From contig NZ_NFIQ01000002.1 of NCBI RefSeq assembly GCF_002159455.1, positions 1 through 64,000 of the forward strand: a stretch of DNA of 64,000 bases. The letters run 5' to 3'. Positions 51,642 to 61,428 of this stretch are shown piece after piece (the stretch's first letter is position 1; the number at the start of each line of letters is the position of its first letter). The notes under the pieces were generated by a model, which was given only the letters and a program-made list of their open reading frames with translations, made no database searches and was not told the DNA's origin. Position numbers and translations under genes: made by a program. Source of the DNA: Flavonifractor sp. An306 (lineage in GTDB: Bacteria > Bacillota > Clostridia > Oscillospirales > Oscillospiraceae).

Positions 51642-54117
51642 CACCCGCTTCACCCAGCGGGCCCAGACCGCACTGCGCCTGGCCCAGCAGTGCTCCGCCG
51701 AGTTGGGCCACGGCTATGTAGGCAGCGAGCACCTGCTGCTGGGGCTGGCCCGAGAGGGCAGCGGCGTGGCGGCCAAGGTGCTGCTGGCCGCCGGACTGGA
51801 CCCGGAGACCCTGAAGGGGGCCATTGCCGGGCTGGTGGGCACCGGGGACAAGGGCGCCGCCCCCTCCCAGGGGCTGAGCCCCCGGTGCAAGAAGATCATC
51901 GAGCTCTCCCTCACCGAGGCCGCCCGGCTGGGCCACCATTTTGTGGGCACCGAGCACCTGCTGCTGGGTATTCTCCGGGAGGGGGACGGGGTGGCGGTGC
52001 GGGTGCTGGCCAACATGGGGGTGGAGCCCCGGCGGCTGCGGGCCGACGTCACCGCCGCCATGGGCGGAGATCCCTCCTCCTCCCCCTTTCGTGGAACCGG
52101 GCGGCCCAGGGAGCGGGAATACGGCGGGGACACCAAGCTGCTGGACCAGTTCTGCCGGGATCTGACCCGGCTGGCCGCCAGCGGCGTGCTGGACCCGGTG
52201 ATCGGCCGGGACCGGGAGATCGGGCGCGCCATCCAAATTCTGGCCCGGCGGCAGAAAAACAACCCCGCCCTGATCGGGGAGCCCGGCGTGGGCAAGACCG
52301 CCGTGGCCGAGGGGCTGGCCTGGCGGATTGCCACCGGCCAGGTACCCGACGACCTGCAGGGCAAACGGCTGCTGTCCCTGGACCTGTCCTCCATGGTTGC
52401 GGGCACCAAATACCGGGGAGAATTCGAGGAGCGGGTGAAAAACATTCTGGCGGAGGTGCGCCGGGCCGGGGGCATCATCCTGTTCATTGACGAGCTGCAT
52501 ACCATTGTGGGGGCCGGCTCCGCCGAGGGGGCCATCGACGCCGCCAACATCATCAAGCCCGCCCTGGGCCGCGGGGAGCTCCAGGTCATCGGTGCCACCA
52601 CCACCGACGAGTACCGGCGGTATATCGAAAAGGACGCCGCCCTGGAGCGGCGGTTCCAGCCGGTGGTGGTGAGCGAGCCGGACAACGACACCGCCCGGGC
52701 CATCCTGCTGGGCCTGCGGGACCGGTACGAGGCCCACCACAAGCTGACCATTACCGACGGCGCCATTGACGCCGCCATTTCCCTGTCCACCCGCTATATC
52801 GGGGACCGGCGGCTGCCCGACAAGGCCATCGACCTGATGGACGAGGCCGCCTCCCGGGTACGGATGGAGCGGCTGGCCACCCCGCCGGACCTGCAGGCGC
52901 TGGAGGAGCGCACCTTCCGCACCAGGCGGGAAAAGGAGGAGGCCATCCGGGATCAGGACTTTGAAAAGGCCGCCATGCTCCGGGACGCGGAGGAGGATTT
53001 TCAGCGGGAGCTGGAGCAGCAGAAGGCCAAATGGCACTCCGGCCAGAACACCGGTTCGGTGACAGCGGAGGATGTGGCGGCGGTGGTGGCCGGCTGGACC
53101 GGCATCCCCGTCACCACCCTGACCCAGGCCGAGAGCGACCGGCTGCTCAGCCTGGAGGAGGTGCTCCACCGGCGGGTGGTGGGGCAGCAGGACGCCGTGC
53201 AGGCGGTGGCCCGGGCGGTACGCCGGGGACGGGTGGGGCTGAAGGAACCCGGCCGCCCCACCGGCTGTTTCCTCTTTCTGGGGCCCACCGGCGTGGGCAA
53301 GACCGAGCTGTGCAAGGCCCTGGCCCAGGCCATGTTCGGCAGCGAGGAGGCCCTGCTCCGCTTCGACATGTCGGAGTATATGGAAAAGCACGCCGTCTCC
53401 CGGCTCATCGGCTCGCCGCCGGGCTACGTAGGGCACGAGGAGGGAGGCCAGCTCACCGAGCAGGTCCGCCGGAGGCCCTACTGCGTGGTGCTCTTTGACG
53501 AGGTGGAAAAGGCCCATCCGGATATCTGGGGCATTTTGCTCCAGATGATGGAGGACGGCGTGGTCACCGATGCCCAGGGGCGAAAGGCCGATTTCAAAAA
53601 CGCCATTGTGGTGCTCACCTCCAACGTGGGCGCCCAGCGGATCACCGCCAGAGGCGGACGGCTGGGCTTCTCCGCCGCCCGGCACACCGACGGCCAGACC
53701 CGCTCGCCGGAGGAGCTGAAAGACGCGGTCATGGAGGATCTGAAGCAGACCTTCCGTCCGGAGCTGCTCAACCGCCTGGATGAGACCATTGTCTTTACCC
53801 AGTTGGGCCGGGGAGAGATCCGGGCCATCGCCCGGCGGATGCTGGAGCAGGTGGGCCGCCGGCTGGAGGCCCTCGGGGTAACCCTGACCTGGACCGACGA
53901 GGCGCTGGATACCCTGGCCAAGCTGGGCTTTGACCCGGACTACGGCGCCCGTCCCCTGCGCCGGGCTATCCGCTCCGGCGTGGAGGACCCCGCCGCCGAG
54001 GGCCTGCTCAGCGGCGCGCTCCAGGCGGGCGGCTCGGCTCTGATTTCCTGCGAGGAGGGCAGGCTGGCCCTCCGCTTCTCTCCCCCGCCAGCCATTACAA
54101 AGGAGGAATCTGTATGA
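51634..54117 (+). CDS. clpC: ATP-dependent Clp protease ATP-binding subunit ClpC
   Basis: 827 residues from ATG 51634 ([17 protein letters not shown]), 6 bases behind GAGGGA; earlier in-frame starts exist but this one matches the family N-terminus. Two Clp_N repeats (to ~145), first AAA+ domain with Walker [10 protein letters not shown] (~215), an inserted UVR-type helix pair (~424-460, [19 protein letters not shown]), second AAA+ domain with Walker [10 protein letters not shown] (~550) and the Walker [12 protein letters not shown]. It unfolds proteins for ClpP. The usual ctsR-mcsA-mcsB neighbours are absent. Confidence 0.93.
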   Translation: MNDTRFTQRAQTALRLAQQCSAELGHGYVGSEHLLLGLAREGSGVAAKVLLAAGLDPETLKGAIAGLVGTGDKGAAPSQGLSPRCKKIIELSLTEAARLGHHFVGTEHLLLGILREGDGVAVRVLANMGVEPRRLRADVTAAMGGDPSSSPFRGTGRPREREYGGDTKLLDQFCRDLTRLAASGVLDPVIGRDREIGRAIQILARRQKNNPALIGEPGVGKTAVAEGLAWRIATGQVPDDLQGKRLLSLDLSSMVAGTKYRGEFEERVKNILAEVRRAGGIILFIDELHTIVGAGSAEGAIDAANIIKPALGRGELQVIGATTTDEYRRYIEKDAALERRFQPVVVSEPDNDTARAILLGLRDRYEAHHKLTITDGAIDAAISLSTRYIGDRRLPDKAIDLMDEAASRVRMERLATPPDLQALEERTFRTRREKEEAIRDQDFEKAAMLRDAEEDFQRELEQQKAKWHSGQNTGSVTAEDVAAVVAGWTGIPVTTLTQAESDRLLSLEEVLHRRVVGQQDAVQAVARAVRRGRVGLKEPGRPTGCFLFLGPTGVGKTELCKALAQAMFGSEEALLRFDMSEYMEKHAVSRLIGSPPGYVGHEEGGQLTEQVRRRPYCVVLFDEVEKAHPDIWGILLQMMEDGVVTDAQGRKADFKNAIVVLTSNVGAQRITARGGRLGFSAARHTDGQTRSPEELKDAVMEDLKQTFRPELLNRLDETIVFTQLGRGEIRAIARRMLEQVGRRLEALGVTLTWTDEALDTLAKLGFDPDYGARPLRRAIRSGVEDPAAEGLLSGALQAGGSALISCEEGRLALRFSPPPAITKEESV

Positions 54118-54620
54118 ACACATCCCGTATCGCAACCTTGACATTAACCCTGCTTCTGCTCTCCGGCTGCGGCACCGCCGGAACGCAGCTTGCCCCGGAG
54201 CAGCGTACCGAGCTGTACCGCACCGCCATCGAGAACGCCAGAGACCAGGACCTGAACGACGCCATCCCCGTTGTCACCTCCACCGAGGACGATGTGGGCC
54301 AGGCTACCTTTGACATCCTGGGCCTGGATCCGGCGGACTGCTCCGCCTGCGCCCTGTCGGTGTCCATGATGAACGTCAAGGCCTATGGCATCGCCGCGGT
54401 CTATCCCGTTGACGGGCGGGAGGAGCAGGTCCGGGAGGGTCTGTCCGCCTTTATCGACATGCAGCAGCAGAATTTTCAGATGTATCTGGCCGACCAGTAC
54501 GACATCGCCCAGGCCGCCCGGCTGGAAACCCTGTCCGACGGAACCATTCTGCTGGTGATGTGCCAGGACCAGGACAAGGTCTTTGAGCACATCCGCTCCG
54601 CCATCGAGGAAACGGACTGA
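54114..54620 (+). CDS. DUF4358-type lipoprotein
   Basis: 168 residues, start overlapping the clpC stop (ATGA). Signal [19 protein letters not shown] with lipobox LSGC. The mature part has the pattern FDILGLDPADCSACALSVSM and YPVDGREEQVREGL, with a terminal strand-helix, as in the clostridial DUF4358 lipoproteins. Function unknown; co-translated with clpC. Confidence 0.75.
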   Translation: MNTSRIATLTLTLLLLSGCGTAGTQLAPEQRTELYRTAIENARDQDLNDAIPVVTSTEDDVGQATFDILGLDPADCSACALSVSMMNVKAYGIAAVYPVDGREEQVREGLSAFIDMQQQNFQMYLADQYDIAQAARLETLSDGTILLVMCQDQDKVFEHIRSAIEETD

Positions 54621-54623
54621 GCC

Positions 54624-54652
54624 TTGCGGTCCGGCAGGGAAAGAGGTATAAT
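54624..54652 (+). promoter_or_regulatory. promoter of malQ
   Basis: TTGCGG (54624-54629), 17 bases, TATAAT (54647-54652), 37 bases before the malQ start. Confidence 0.7.
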
Positions 54653-54689
54653 GTAAAAGTTCATCAATCTTTTTACAGGAGGCCTGTTT

Positions 54690-56168
54690 ATGCAAGCAAG
54701 AGCCAGCGGTATCCTCCTTCCCGTCTTTTCCCTGCCCGGACCCTACGGCATCGGGAGCCTGGGCAAGTCCGCCCGGCAGTTCATCAATTTCCTGTCCGAC
54801 GGAAAGCAAAAATTCTGGCAGATCCTGCCCCTGGTACCCCCAGGCGGCGGGGACTCCCCCTATATGTCCCCCTCCTCCTTTGCTGGCAATCCCCTGCTGC
54901 TGGACCTGGAGCTGCTCCAGGAGGAGGGACTGCTTACCCAGGATGAGCTGAACTCCGCCCGTTGGAACAACCCTGACCGGGTGGACTACGCCTGGCTCCA
55001 TCAGACCCGGCTCCCCCTGCTCCGAAAGGCCTGGGATCGGGGGCGGGAGGTATACGCCCCCCTGCTGGACAAATTCCTGGAGGACGAGGCGGACTGGCTG
55101 CCCGACTACGCCCTGTTTATGGCCCTGCGGGACCGCTTCGGGGGCAAGCCCCTGGCGGAGTGGCCGGACGAGGCCCGGCTGCGCCGGCCGGAGGCCATGG
55201 AGCGCTACCGCACGGAGCTTGCGGAGGAGTGCCGGTTCCAGGCCTTCCTGCAGCTGCTCTTCTTCCGCCAGTGGACAGCCATCAAGGCCTACGCCAATTC
55301 CAAAGGCATCTCCATCATCGGAGACCTCCCCATCTACGTCTCCCCTGACAGCGCCGAGGTATGGAGCGAGCCGGAGCTGTTCCAGCTGGGCGAGGATATG
55401 ACCCCGTCCGCTGTGGCGGGCGTGCCGCCGGACGCCTTCTCCGATCTGGGCCAGCACTGGGGCAACCCGCTCTACGACTGGGCATACCACAAAAAGACCG
55501 GCTTTGCCTGGTGGAAGCGGCGGGGCACCCACATGGCCCGGCTGTATGATGTGGTACGCATCGACCACTTCCGCGCCTTCCACACCTACTGGTCCATTCC
55601 CAGCGGAGCCCCTGACGCCAGGGCGGGCCACTGGGAGCAGGGACCGGGCAACGCGTTGCTGGACACGCTGAAAAATGTGTCCGGCCTGGCCCTTATCGCC
55701 GAGGATCTGGGCGCGCTGGACGCCGACGCCCTAGCCTTTATCGCCCAGAGCGGCCTGCCCGGCATGAGGGTTCTGGTATACGCCTTCGCCCCGGTGGGTG
55801 AGAGCTCCTATCTGCCCCACAACTGCCCCCGGGACGCCGTGGTCTACACCGGCACCCACGACACCCCCACCTTTGTCCAGTGGCTCTTTTCCGAGGCCAG
55901 CCCCGCCGAGCGGGACTACGCCTTCGATTACCTGCGGCTGCGGGAGGACGAGGGCTTCGGCTGGGGCGCGGTGTGCGGCGCCTGGATGTCCCCCTGCCGC
56001 CTGGCCATTGCCCCCATGCAGGACCTGCTGGGCCTGGGTGGGGACGCCCGGGTCAACGCCCCCGGCACCACGGGACCCCACAACTGGTCCTGGCGGGTGC
56101 GGGGGGAGGCTCTTAATCCCTCTGTATCCGGAAAGCTGGCCAGGATCACCCGTACCTACCGCCGGTAA
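54690..56168 (+). CDS. malQ: 4-alpha-glucanotransferase (amylomaltase)
   Basis: 492 residues from ATG 54690 behind AGGAGG. GH77 barrel: GILLPVFSLPGPYGIGSLG at the start, IIGDLPIYVSPDSAEVW, the nucleophile Asp in VVRIDHFRAFHTYWSIP, the acid/base Glu in ALIAEDLG, and TGTHDTPTFVQWLF. It moves maltosyl units between alpha-glucans, in glycogen or maltodextrin use. Monocistronic with promoter and terminator. Confidence 0.96.
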   Translation: MQARASGILLPVFSLPGPYGIGSLGKSARQFINFLSDGKQKFWQILPLVPPGGGDSPYMSPSSFAGNPLLLDLELLQEEGLLTQDELNSARWNNPDRVDYAWLHQTRLPLLRKAWDRGREVYAPLLDKFLEDEADWLPDYALFMALRDRFGGKPLAEWPDEARLRRPEAMERYRTELAEECRFQAFLQLLFFRQWTAIKAYANSKGISIIGDLPIYVSPDSAEVWSEPELFQLGEDMTPSAVAGVPPDAFSDLGQHWGNPLYDWAYHKKTGFAWWKRRGTHMARLYDVVRIDHFRAFHTYWSIPSGAPDARAGHWEQGPGNALLDTLKNVSGLALIAEDLGALDADALAFIAQSGLPGMRVLVYAFAPVGESSYLPHNCPRDAVVYTGTHDTPTFVQWLFSEASPAERDYAFDYLRLREDEGFGWGAVCGAWMSPCRLAIAPMQDLLGLGGDARVNAPGTTGPHNWSWRVRGEALNPSVSGKLARITRTYRR

Positions 56169-56195
56169 CCGTCAATTTTTACAAAAGCCAGCCCT

Positions 56196-56229
56196 GGGGG
56201 AATGCGGCATCTGCCGTATTCCCCCTTTT
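56196..56229 (+). terminator. terminator of malQ
   Basis: GGGGGAAT-GCGGCA pairs with TGCCGT-ATTCCCCC around TC, followed by TTTTC, 27 bases after the stop. Confidence 0.85.
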
Positions 56230-56262
56230 CCGGTGGTATTTCCTGTATTTCTCGCTTTGGGC

Positions 56263-56291
56263 TTGTAAAAATGAAAGTTTTGTTATATTAT
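56263..56291 (+). promoter_or_regulatory. promoter of the activase gene
   Basis: TTGTAA (56263-56268), 17 bases, TATTAT (56286-56291), about 42 bases before the ATG. Confidence 0.55.
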
Positions 56292-56333
56292 GATGGGTGC
56301 GAAATTCATTATGAAAGATAAACGGGTGAATTT

Positions 56334-59294
56334 ATGAGCCTTCGGATCGGAATTGATATCGGCTCCACCACCGTCAAGGTCGTGGTGCTGGACGAACAGA
56401 ATAAGCTGCTGTTCCGCTCCTATGAGCGGCATTATTCCAAAGCCCGGGAGCGGGCGGCGGAGACCCTGCGCTCCATTACAAACAAGCTGGCAGGCCAGCA
56501 GGTGCGCATGGTCATCACCGGCTCCGCCGGTCTGGGCGTGGCCAAGGCGGCGGACATTGACTTCGTGCAGGAGGTTTACGCCACCGCCGCCGCCGTCAAC
56601 CAATACATACCAGACACCGACGCGGTGATCGAGTTGGGCGGCGAGGACGCCAAGATCATCTTCTTCGGCGGCGCTCTGGAGGAGCGGATGAACGGCTCCT
56701 GCGCCGGAGGCACCGGAGCCTTCATCGACCAGATGGCCACCCTGATGAACGTCACGGTAACCGAGCTGGATCAGCTGAGCCTGAAGCACGAGAAGATCTA
56801 CCCCATCGCCTCCCGCTGCGGCGTGTTCGCCAAGAGCGATATCCAGCCCATCCTCAACCAGGGCGGCCGGAAGGAAGACGTGGCGGCCTCCATCTTCCAG
56901 GCGGTGGTGGACCAGACAGTTGCCGGACTCACCCAGGGCCGGGAGCTGAAGGGCAAGATCGTGTTCCTGGGCGGCCCCCTCCACTTCCTCATGGGCCTGC
57001 GCCAGCGGTTTATTGAGACTCTGAAGCTGGACGAGGAGCACGCCATCTTCCCCGAGGACGGGGACTGTTTTGCCGGCATCGGCGCAGCCCTGTGCGCCTC
57101 TGACTACGGCGAGCAGCTTTTTGACGACGTGCTGGACCGTCTGGAGCGCAGCGTGGACAACGTGGGTCTGGTGGACACCATGCCCCCCCTCTTTGCCAGC
57201 AAGGCCGACTATGAGGCCTTCACCGCCCGGCACAACGCCATGCACCCCCCGGAGGTGGATATCCACACCTACACTGGCGACGCCTGGCTGGGCATCGACG
57301 CCGGCTCCACCACCACCAAGATGGCCCTCATTACCGCCGACGGCGGGCTGCTGTACACCTACTACCACTCCAACCTGGGCAACCCGGTGGCGGTGGTGCT
57401 GGACCAGCTGAAGGAGATCTATCCCCTGTGCGGCGACCGGATCACCATCCGGGGCGCGGCGGTCACCGGCTACGGGGAGGATCTGGTGAAAAACGCCTTC
57501 AGCTGCGACGCGGGCCTGGTGGAGACGGTAGCCCATTACAAGGCCGCCGCCCATTTTAACCCCGACGTGGATTTCATCATCGACATCGGCGGCCAGGACA
57601 TGAAGTGCTTCAAGATCCGCAACGGCGCGGTGGACTCCATCATGCTCAACGAGGCCTGCTCCTCCGGCTGCGGCTCCTTTATCGAAACCTTTGCCAAGGC
57701 GCTGGGCTACTCCATCGCCGACTTCGCCAGACTGGGCCTGTTTGCCCGGCACCCGGTAAATCTGGGCTCCCGCTGCACCGTGTTCATGAACTCCAGCGTG
57801 AAGCAGGCCCAGAAGGACGGAGCCAGCGTGGAGGATATCTCCGCCGGCCTGTCCATCTCCATCGTCAAGAACGCGGTATACAAGGTCATCCGGGCCGCCA
57901 GCGCCGATGATCTGGGCCGCCACATCGTGGTTCAGGGCGGTACCTTCCACAACGACGCGGTGCTCCGGGCCTTTGAGCTGGAGCTGGGCCGCAACGTGAC
58001 CCGGCCCACTATCGCGGGCATCATGGGGGCCTTCGGCGCCGCCCTGTACGCCCGGGATCTGCACCTGGAGAAGAGCGCGATGCTGACCATGGAGGACCTG
58101 AAGAGTTTCTCCCACACCGCCAAACCCACCACCTGCAACCTGTGCACCAACCACTGCTCCCTCACCGTCAACACCTTTGACGGCGGACGGCGGTTCATCT
58201 CGGGCAATCGGTGCTCCCGTCCCCTGGGCAAGGCCAAGGTTGAGAACCCGGACCTGATGGTCTATAAGTACAAAAAACTCCGGGCCCTGGAGGGCAAAGG
58301 GACCGGAAACGGGGTCCGGGGAAAAATGGGCATTCCCTTCGGTCTCAACATGTACGAGAATCTGCCCTTCTGGTTCACCTTCTTCACCAAGCTGAACTTT
58401 GAGGTGGTCCTCTCCCCCGAGTCCTCCCGGAAGCTCTACCTGAAGGGACAGCACACCATTCCCTCCGATACCGTGTGCTACCCCGCCAAGCTGCTCCACG
58501 GCCATGTGGAGGCCCTGGTGGACGCCGGCGTGGACGCCATCTGGTACCCCTGCATGTCCTACAACAACGACGAGGGCATCGGCGACAACCATTACAACTG
58601 TCCGGTGGTGGCCTATTACCCCGAGCTGCTGGCCGCCAACGTGCCCATTCTGAAGCAGGTCAAGTATCTGGACCCCTACGTGGGCCTGTGGCGGCACAAG
58701 GACTTCGGCAAGCGCATCGCCCTGCTGATGGAGGAGACGTTCGCCATCCCCAAGCGGGAGACCGAGCGGGCGGTAAAGGCCGCCTATGAGGCCTATGACG
58801 CCTACCTCCACGACGTGCGGGAGACCGGCAAGCAGTACATCCAGTACGCCCGGGAGCACCACATGCCCATTGTGGTGGCCTGCGGCCGGCCCTACCACAT
58901 TGACCCGGAGATCAACCACGGCATCAACGACCTCATTACCTCCTTCGGCTTTGTGCTGGTCACCGAGGACGCCCTCAGCTATCTGGAGGGCTACGCCCCC
59001 CGGAAGGTGCTCAACCAGTGGACCTTCCAGAGCCGGATGTACAACGCCGCCCGGTATGTGTGTACCCAGAACGACATGCAGGTGGTGCAGCTGGTCAGCT
59101 TCGGCTGCGGCACCGACGCCATCACCACCGACGAAATGCGGGACATCCTGGAGAAAGGCGGCAAGCTTTACACCCAGCTGAAGATCGACGATATCAGCAA
59201 TCTGGGCGCGGTCCGGATCCGGATTCGCTCCCTGATGGCGGCCATGGAGGCCCGCAAAGCGGCTCCAACGTCAGGTAAAGAATCACGTTCCTAA
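56334..59294 (+). CDS. acyl-CoA dehydratase activase-related protein (two activase domains and DUF2229)
   Basis: 986 residues. Two ASKHA activase domains, residues ~1-300 (GIDIGSTTVKVVVLDEQNKL, AGGTGAFIDQMA with the cluster Cys) and ~315-590 (GIDAGSTTTKMALITADGGL, ACSSGCGSFIETFA), then a Cys-rich linker (TCNLCTNHCSLTV) and a DUF2229/2-hydroxyacyl-CoA dehydratase-like part (~660-970, SDTVCYPAKLLHGHVEALVD). In most Clostridia this is one ~1,400-residue protein; here the C-terminal piece is the separate gene at 59470. The activase drives electrons into radical dehydratases at ATP cost; the true substrate of this giant family is unknown. Confidence 0.9.
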   Translation: MSLRIGIDIGSTTVKVVVLDEQNKLLFRSYERHYSKARERAAETLRSITNKLAGQQVRMVITGSAGLGVAKAADIDFVQEVYATAAAVNQYIPDTDAVIELGGEDAKIIFFGGALEERMNGSCAGGTGAFIDQMATLMNVTVTELDQLSLKHEKIYPIASRCGVFAKSDIQPILNQGGRKEDVAASIFQAVVDQTVAGLTQGRELKGKIVFLGGPLHFLMGLRQRFIETLKLDEEHAIFPEDGDCFAGIGAALCASDYGEQLFDDVLDRLERSVDNVGLVDTMPPLFASKADYEAFTARHNAMHPPEVDIHTYTGDAWLGIDAGSTTTKMALITADGGLLYTYYHSNLGNPVAVVLDQLKEIYPLCGDRITIRGAAVTGYGEDLVKNAFSCDAGLVETVAHYKAAAHFNPDVDFIIDIGGQDMKCFKIRNGAVDSIMLNEACSSGCGSFIETFAKALGYSIADFARLGLFARHPVNLGSRCTVFMNSSVKQAQKDGASVEDISAGLSISIVKNAVYKVIRAASADDLGRHIVVQGGTFHNDAVLRAFELELGRNVTRPTIAGIMGAFGAALYARDLHLEKSAMLTMEDLKSFSHTAKPTTCNLCTNHCSLTVNTFDGGRRFISGNRCSRPLGKAKVENPDLMVYKYKKLRALEGKGTGNGVRGKMGIPFGLNMYENLPFWFTFFTKLNFEVVLSPESSRKLYLKGQHTIPSDTVCYPAKLLHGHVEALVDAGVDAIWYPCMSYNNDEGIGDNHYNCPVVAYYPELLAANVPILKQVKYLDPYVGLWRHKDFGKRIALLMEETFAIPKRETERAVKAAYEAYDAYLHDVRETGKQYIQYAREHHMPIVVACGRPYHIDPEINHGINDLITSFGFVLVTEDALSYLEGYAPRKVLNQWTFQSRMYNAARYVCTQNDMQVVQLVSFGCGTDAITTDEMRDILEKGGKLYTQLKIDDISNLGAVRIRIRSLMAAMEARKAAPTSGKESRS

Positions 59295-59469
59295 GGAGTG
59301 CGTTGCGCGACGCGTTCCGTTGCCCGTTCTCTCACCGACCTGGCGCTCTCCCTCAGTTATAGCCAAAATGAGAATACGCTTTCCCTATATTTCCGCACCA
59401 GCAATATAGACGGCGCCTACGACTATCAGGCAGAATACTGGTAATCCCTCCAGCGAAAGGAACGAATCA
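59295..59469 (+). other. spacer with an in-frame protein-like relic
   Basis: After the TAA of the activase gene the same frame stays open to a second TAA at 59442-59444 and reads as plausible protein (LTDLALSLSYSQNENTLSLY then FRTSNIDGAYDYQAEYW). This could be a lost C-terminal tail or inserted DNA. A weak ribosome-binding site AAAGGAAC precedes the next gene. Confidence 0.35.
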
Positions 59470-60780
59470 ATGGCACAGTTAGTTTATGATAAAAATGGGC
59501 GGCTCCTGTTTACCCAGGAAATGAAAAAGGAGTACACCATCCTCTTCCCCACCATGCTCCCCGTTCATTTCGGTCTGATGGCCCGGATCATCGAGGCCGA
59601 GGGCTACAAGGTGGAAATGCTTACTACCAATCACCGCAATATCGTGGACGAGGGGCTGAAATACGTCCACAATGACACCTGCTACCCTGCCCTGCTGGTC
59701 ATTGGACAGCTTATCGATGCGGTGAAAAGCGGCAAGTATGACCCCCACAAAGTAGCTCTGCTCATTACTCAGACCGGCGGCGGCTGTCGGGCTTCCAACT
59801 ATATCCATCTGCTGCGCAAAGCCCTGGTAAAGGCCGGGCTGGAGTTCGTGCCTGTCATCTCCCTGAACATGTCCGGTCTGGAGCACAACCCTGGCTTCAA
59901 GCTGGGCTTGGGCACCCTGCGGAAGGCAGTGTTCGCCATGATGTATGGCGATATCATCGTTCAGACCGCCAATCAGGTGCGGCCCTATGAGGTAAACCCC
60001 GGCCAGACCGACCAGACTATTGAGAAGGTGGAAGAGCATCTGCTGGCCGAGATGAGCCAGGGCAAGGGCCTGTCCTTCAAAAGCATGGTGGCCAATTTCG
60101 ACCATATTGTGGCCGCCTTTAAGGCCATTCCCGTGGCTGGGGAGCCCAAGGTTCGCGTGGGCGTGGTGGGTGAAATCTACATCAAGTACTCCCCCCTGGG
60201 CAACAACAACCTGGAGCAGTTCCTCCTGTCCGAGGGAGCGGAACCGGTGGTACCCGGCCTCACCGACTTTATCATCTTCAAGATCTACAACCGCGAGGTG
60301 GATGTGAACATCTACGGCGGCAAGTGGGTGAAGAAGAAGGCCTGCCAGGTGCTGAAGGGCTACGTGGAGAAGTGCCAGCGGGCCATGATCGCCGCCATGA
60401 AGAAGGGCGGCTTCCGTGCACCCGGCACCTTTGAGGACCTGCGGCAGCTCATCAAGGGCTACCTGGGCGAGGGCAACAAGATGGGCGAGGGCTGGCTGCT
60501 CACCGCCGAGATGCTGGAGCTCATCCACTCCGGCACACCCAATATCGTCTGCACCCAGCCCTTCGGCTGCCTGCCCAACCACATTGTGGGCAAGGGCATG
60601 ATCCGCAAACTGAAGGACGACTACCCCTACTCCAACATCGTGGCCATCGACTACGACCCCGGCGCCACCAAGATCAACCAGGAAAACCGCATCAAGCTGA
60701 TGCTGGCCAACGCCCGTGGCCTGGCCAAGCAGGAGGCGGAGCGGCAGCAGGAGGAGGTCAGGGAGGCCGCCCATGCCTGA
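59470..60780 (+). CDS. 2-hydroxyacyl-CoA dehydratase-like protein, C-terminal partner of the activase
   Basis: 436 residues from ATG 59470 behind AAAGGAAC. It has the dehydratase-type blocks VHNDTCYPALLVIGQLIDAV, LLITQTGGGCRASNYIHLLR and GTPNIVCTQPFGCLPNHIVG with cluster Cys. It corresponds to the C-terminal third of the ~1,400-residue giant proteins and follows its activase-DUF2229 part, so both probably act as one complex. Its stop overlaps the GNAT gene. Confidence 0.9.
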   Translation: MAQLVYDKNGRLLFTQEMKKEYTILFPTMLPVHFGLMARIIEAEGYKVEMLTTNHRNIVDEGLKYVHNDTCYPALLVIGQLIDAVKSGKYDPHKVALLITQTGGGCRASNYIHLLRKALVKAGLEFVPVISLNMSGLEHNPGFKLGLGTLRKAVFAMMYGDIIVQTANQVRPYEVNPGQTDQTIEKVEEHLLAEMSQGKGLSFKSMVANFDHIVAAFKAIPVAGEPKVRVGVVGEIYIKYSPLGNNNLEQFLLSEGAEPVVPGLTDFIIFKIYNREVDVNIYGGKWVKKKACQVLKGYVEKCQRAMIAAMKKGGFRAPGTFEDLRQLIKGYLGEGNKMGEGWLLTAEMLELIHSGTPNIVCTQPFGCLPNHIVGKGMIRKLKDDYPYSNIVAIDYDPGATKINQENRIKLMLANARGLAKQEAERQQEEVREAAHA

Positions 60781-61333
60781 GCTCCGCTTCGTGGATGCCG
60801 CCACGGAGGCGCACTTTGCAGCCATGAGCGCCATCCACTGCCAGGGCTGGCGGGCCGCCTACCCCGGCTTTGTGCCCGACGACTACCTGCGGGATGTGAC
60901 CACCGAGGACCACTGGCTCCCGTTTTTCCGGGAGGACCACGCCACCGGGCGGTGCCGCGGCCTGCTGCTCTATGACGGCGAAAGGCCGGTGGCCTGCTGC
61001 AATTACGGGCCGGTCCGCTCCGGCCCCAGCCCCCGGCAGAGCGAGGAGCTGATCATTGACTCCAGCGCCTACTCCGGCTGGGGTGAGGTGATCTCCCTTT
61101 ACACCGAGCCCACCCACACAGGCCAGGGCTACGGCTCCCTCCTGCTGGAGGAGGCCCTTTGCCGCCTGCGGGCTGCGGGATATCCCGGCTGCACGCTGTT
61201 TGTACTGCGGGAAAACGCAGACGCCCGGCGGTTTTATGAGCGCCACGGCTTTGCCTGGGACGGCACCGTTCAGCTGGTGCCCTTCCCTCACCACATGATC
61301 TGTCACGATCTGCGCTACATCCAAACATTTTAA
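60773..61333 (+). CDS. GNAT-family N-acetyltransferase
   Basis: 186 residues from ATG 60773, overlapping the previous stop by 8 bp. The acetyl-CoA site is EPTHTGQGYGSLLLEEAL with the QGYG loop; the end has ENADARRFYERHGFAWDG, the usual last strand-helix. A small-molecule or peptide acetyl acceptor is likely; not identifiable. Co-translated with the dehydratase-like gene. Confidence 0.88.
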   Translation: MPELRFVDAATEAHFAAMSAIHCQGWRAAYPGFVPDDYLRDVTTEDHWLPFFREDHATGRCRGLLLYDGERPVACCNYGPVRSGPSPRQSEELIIDSSAYSGWGEVISLYTEPTHTGQGYGSLLLEEALCRLRAAGYPGCTLFVLRENADARRFYERHGFAWDGTVQLVPFPHHMICHDLRYIQTF

Positions 61334-61361
61334 CCCCCCACGGGCTGCTACGCCGTGGGAA

Positions 61362-61407
61362 AAAACGGGTATCGGGGCACGCGGAAGCGTACCCCGATAC
61401 CCGTTTT
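61362..61407 (+). terminator. terminator between the GNAT and MATE genes
   Basis: AAAACGGGTATCGGGG (61362-61377) pairs with CCCCGATACCCGTTTT (61392-61407). A smaller hairpin CCCACGG/CCGTGGG with AAAAAA lies just before it. It ends 21 bases before the chosen MATE start, so it also stands in the MATE leader. Confidence 0.65.
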
Positions 61408-61428
61408 GGTGTGACTGGAGGAATTTCC

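Noticed and set aside
51385-54144. 919-codon minus-strand open frame opposite clpC
   Set aside because: Gly/Leu/His/Gln-rich shadow typical of antisense to G+C-rich genes; clpC on the plus strand has all catalytic motifs.
56283-58919. 878-codon minus-strand open frame opposite the activase gene
   Set aside because: Antisense shadow with Val/Gly/His-rich composition and no motif.
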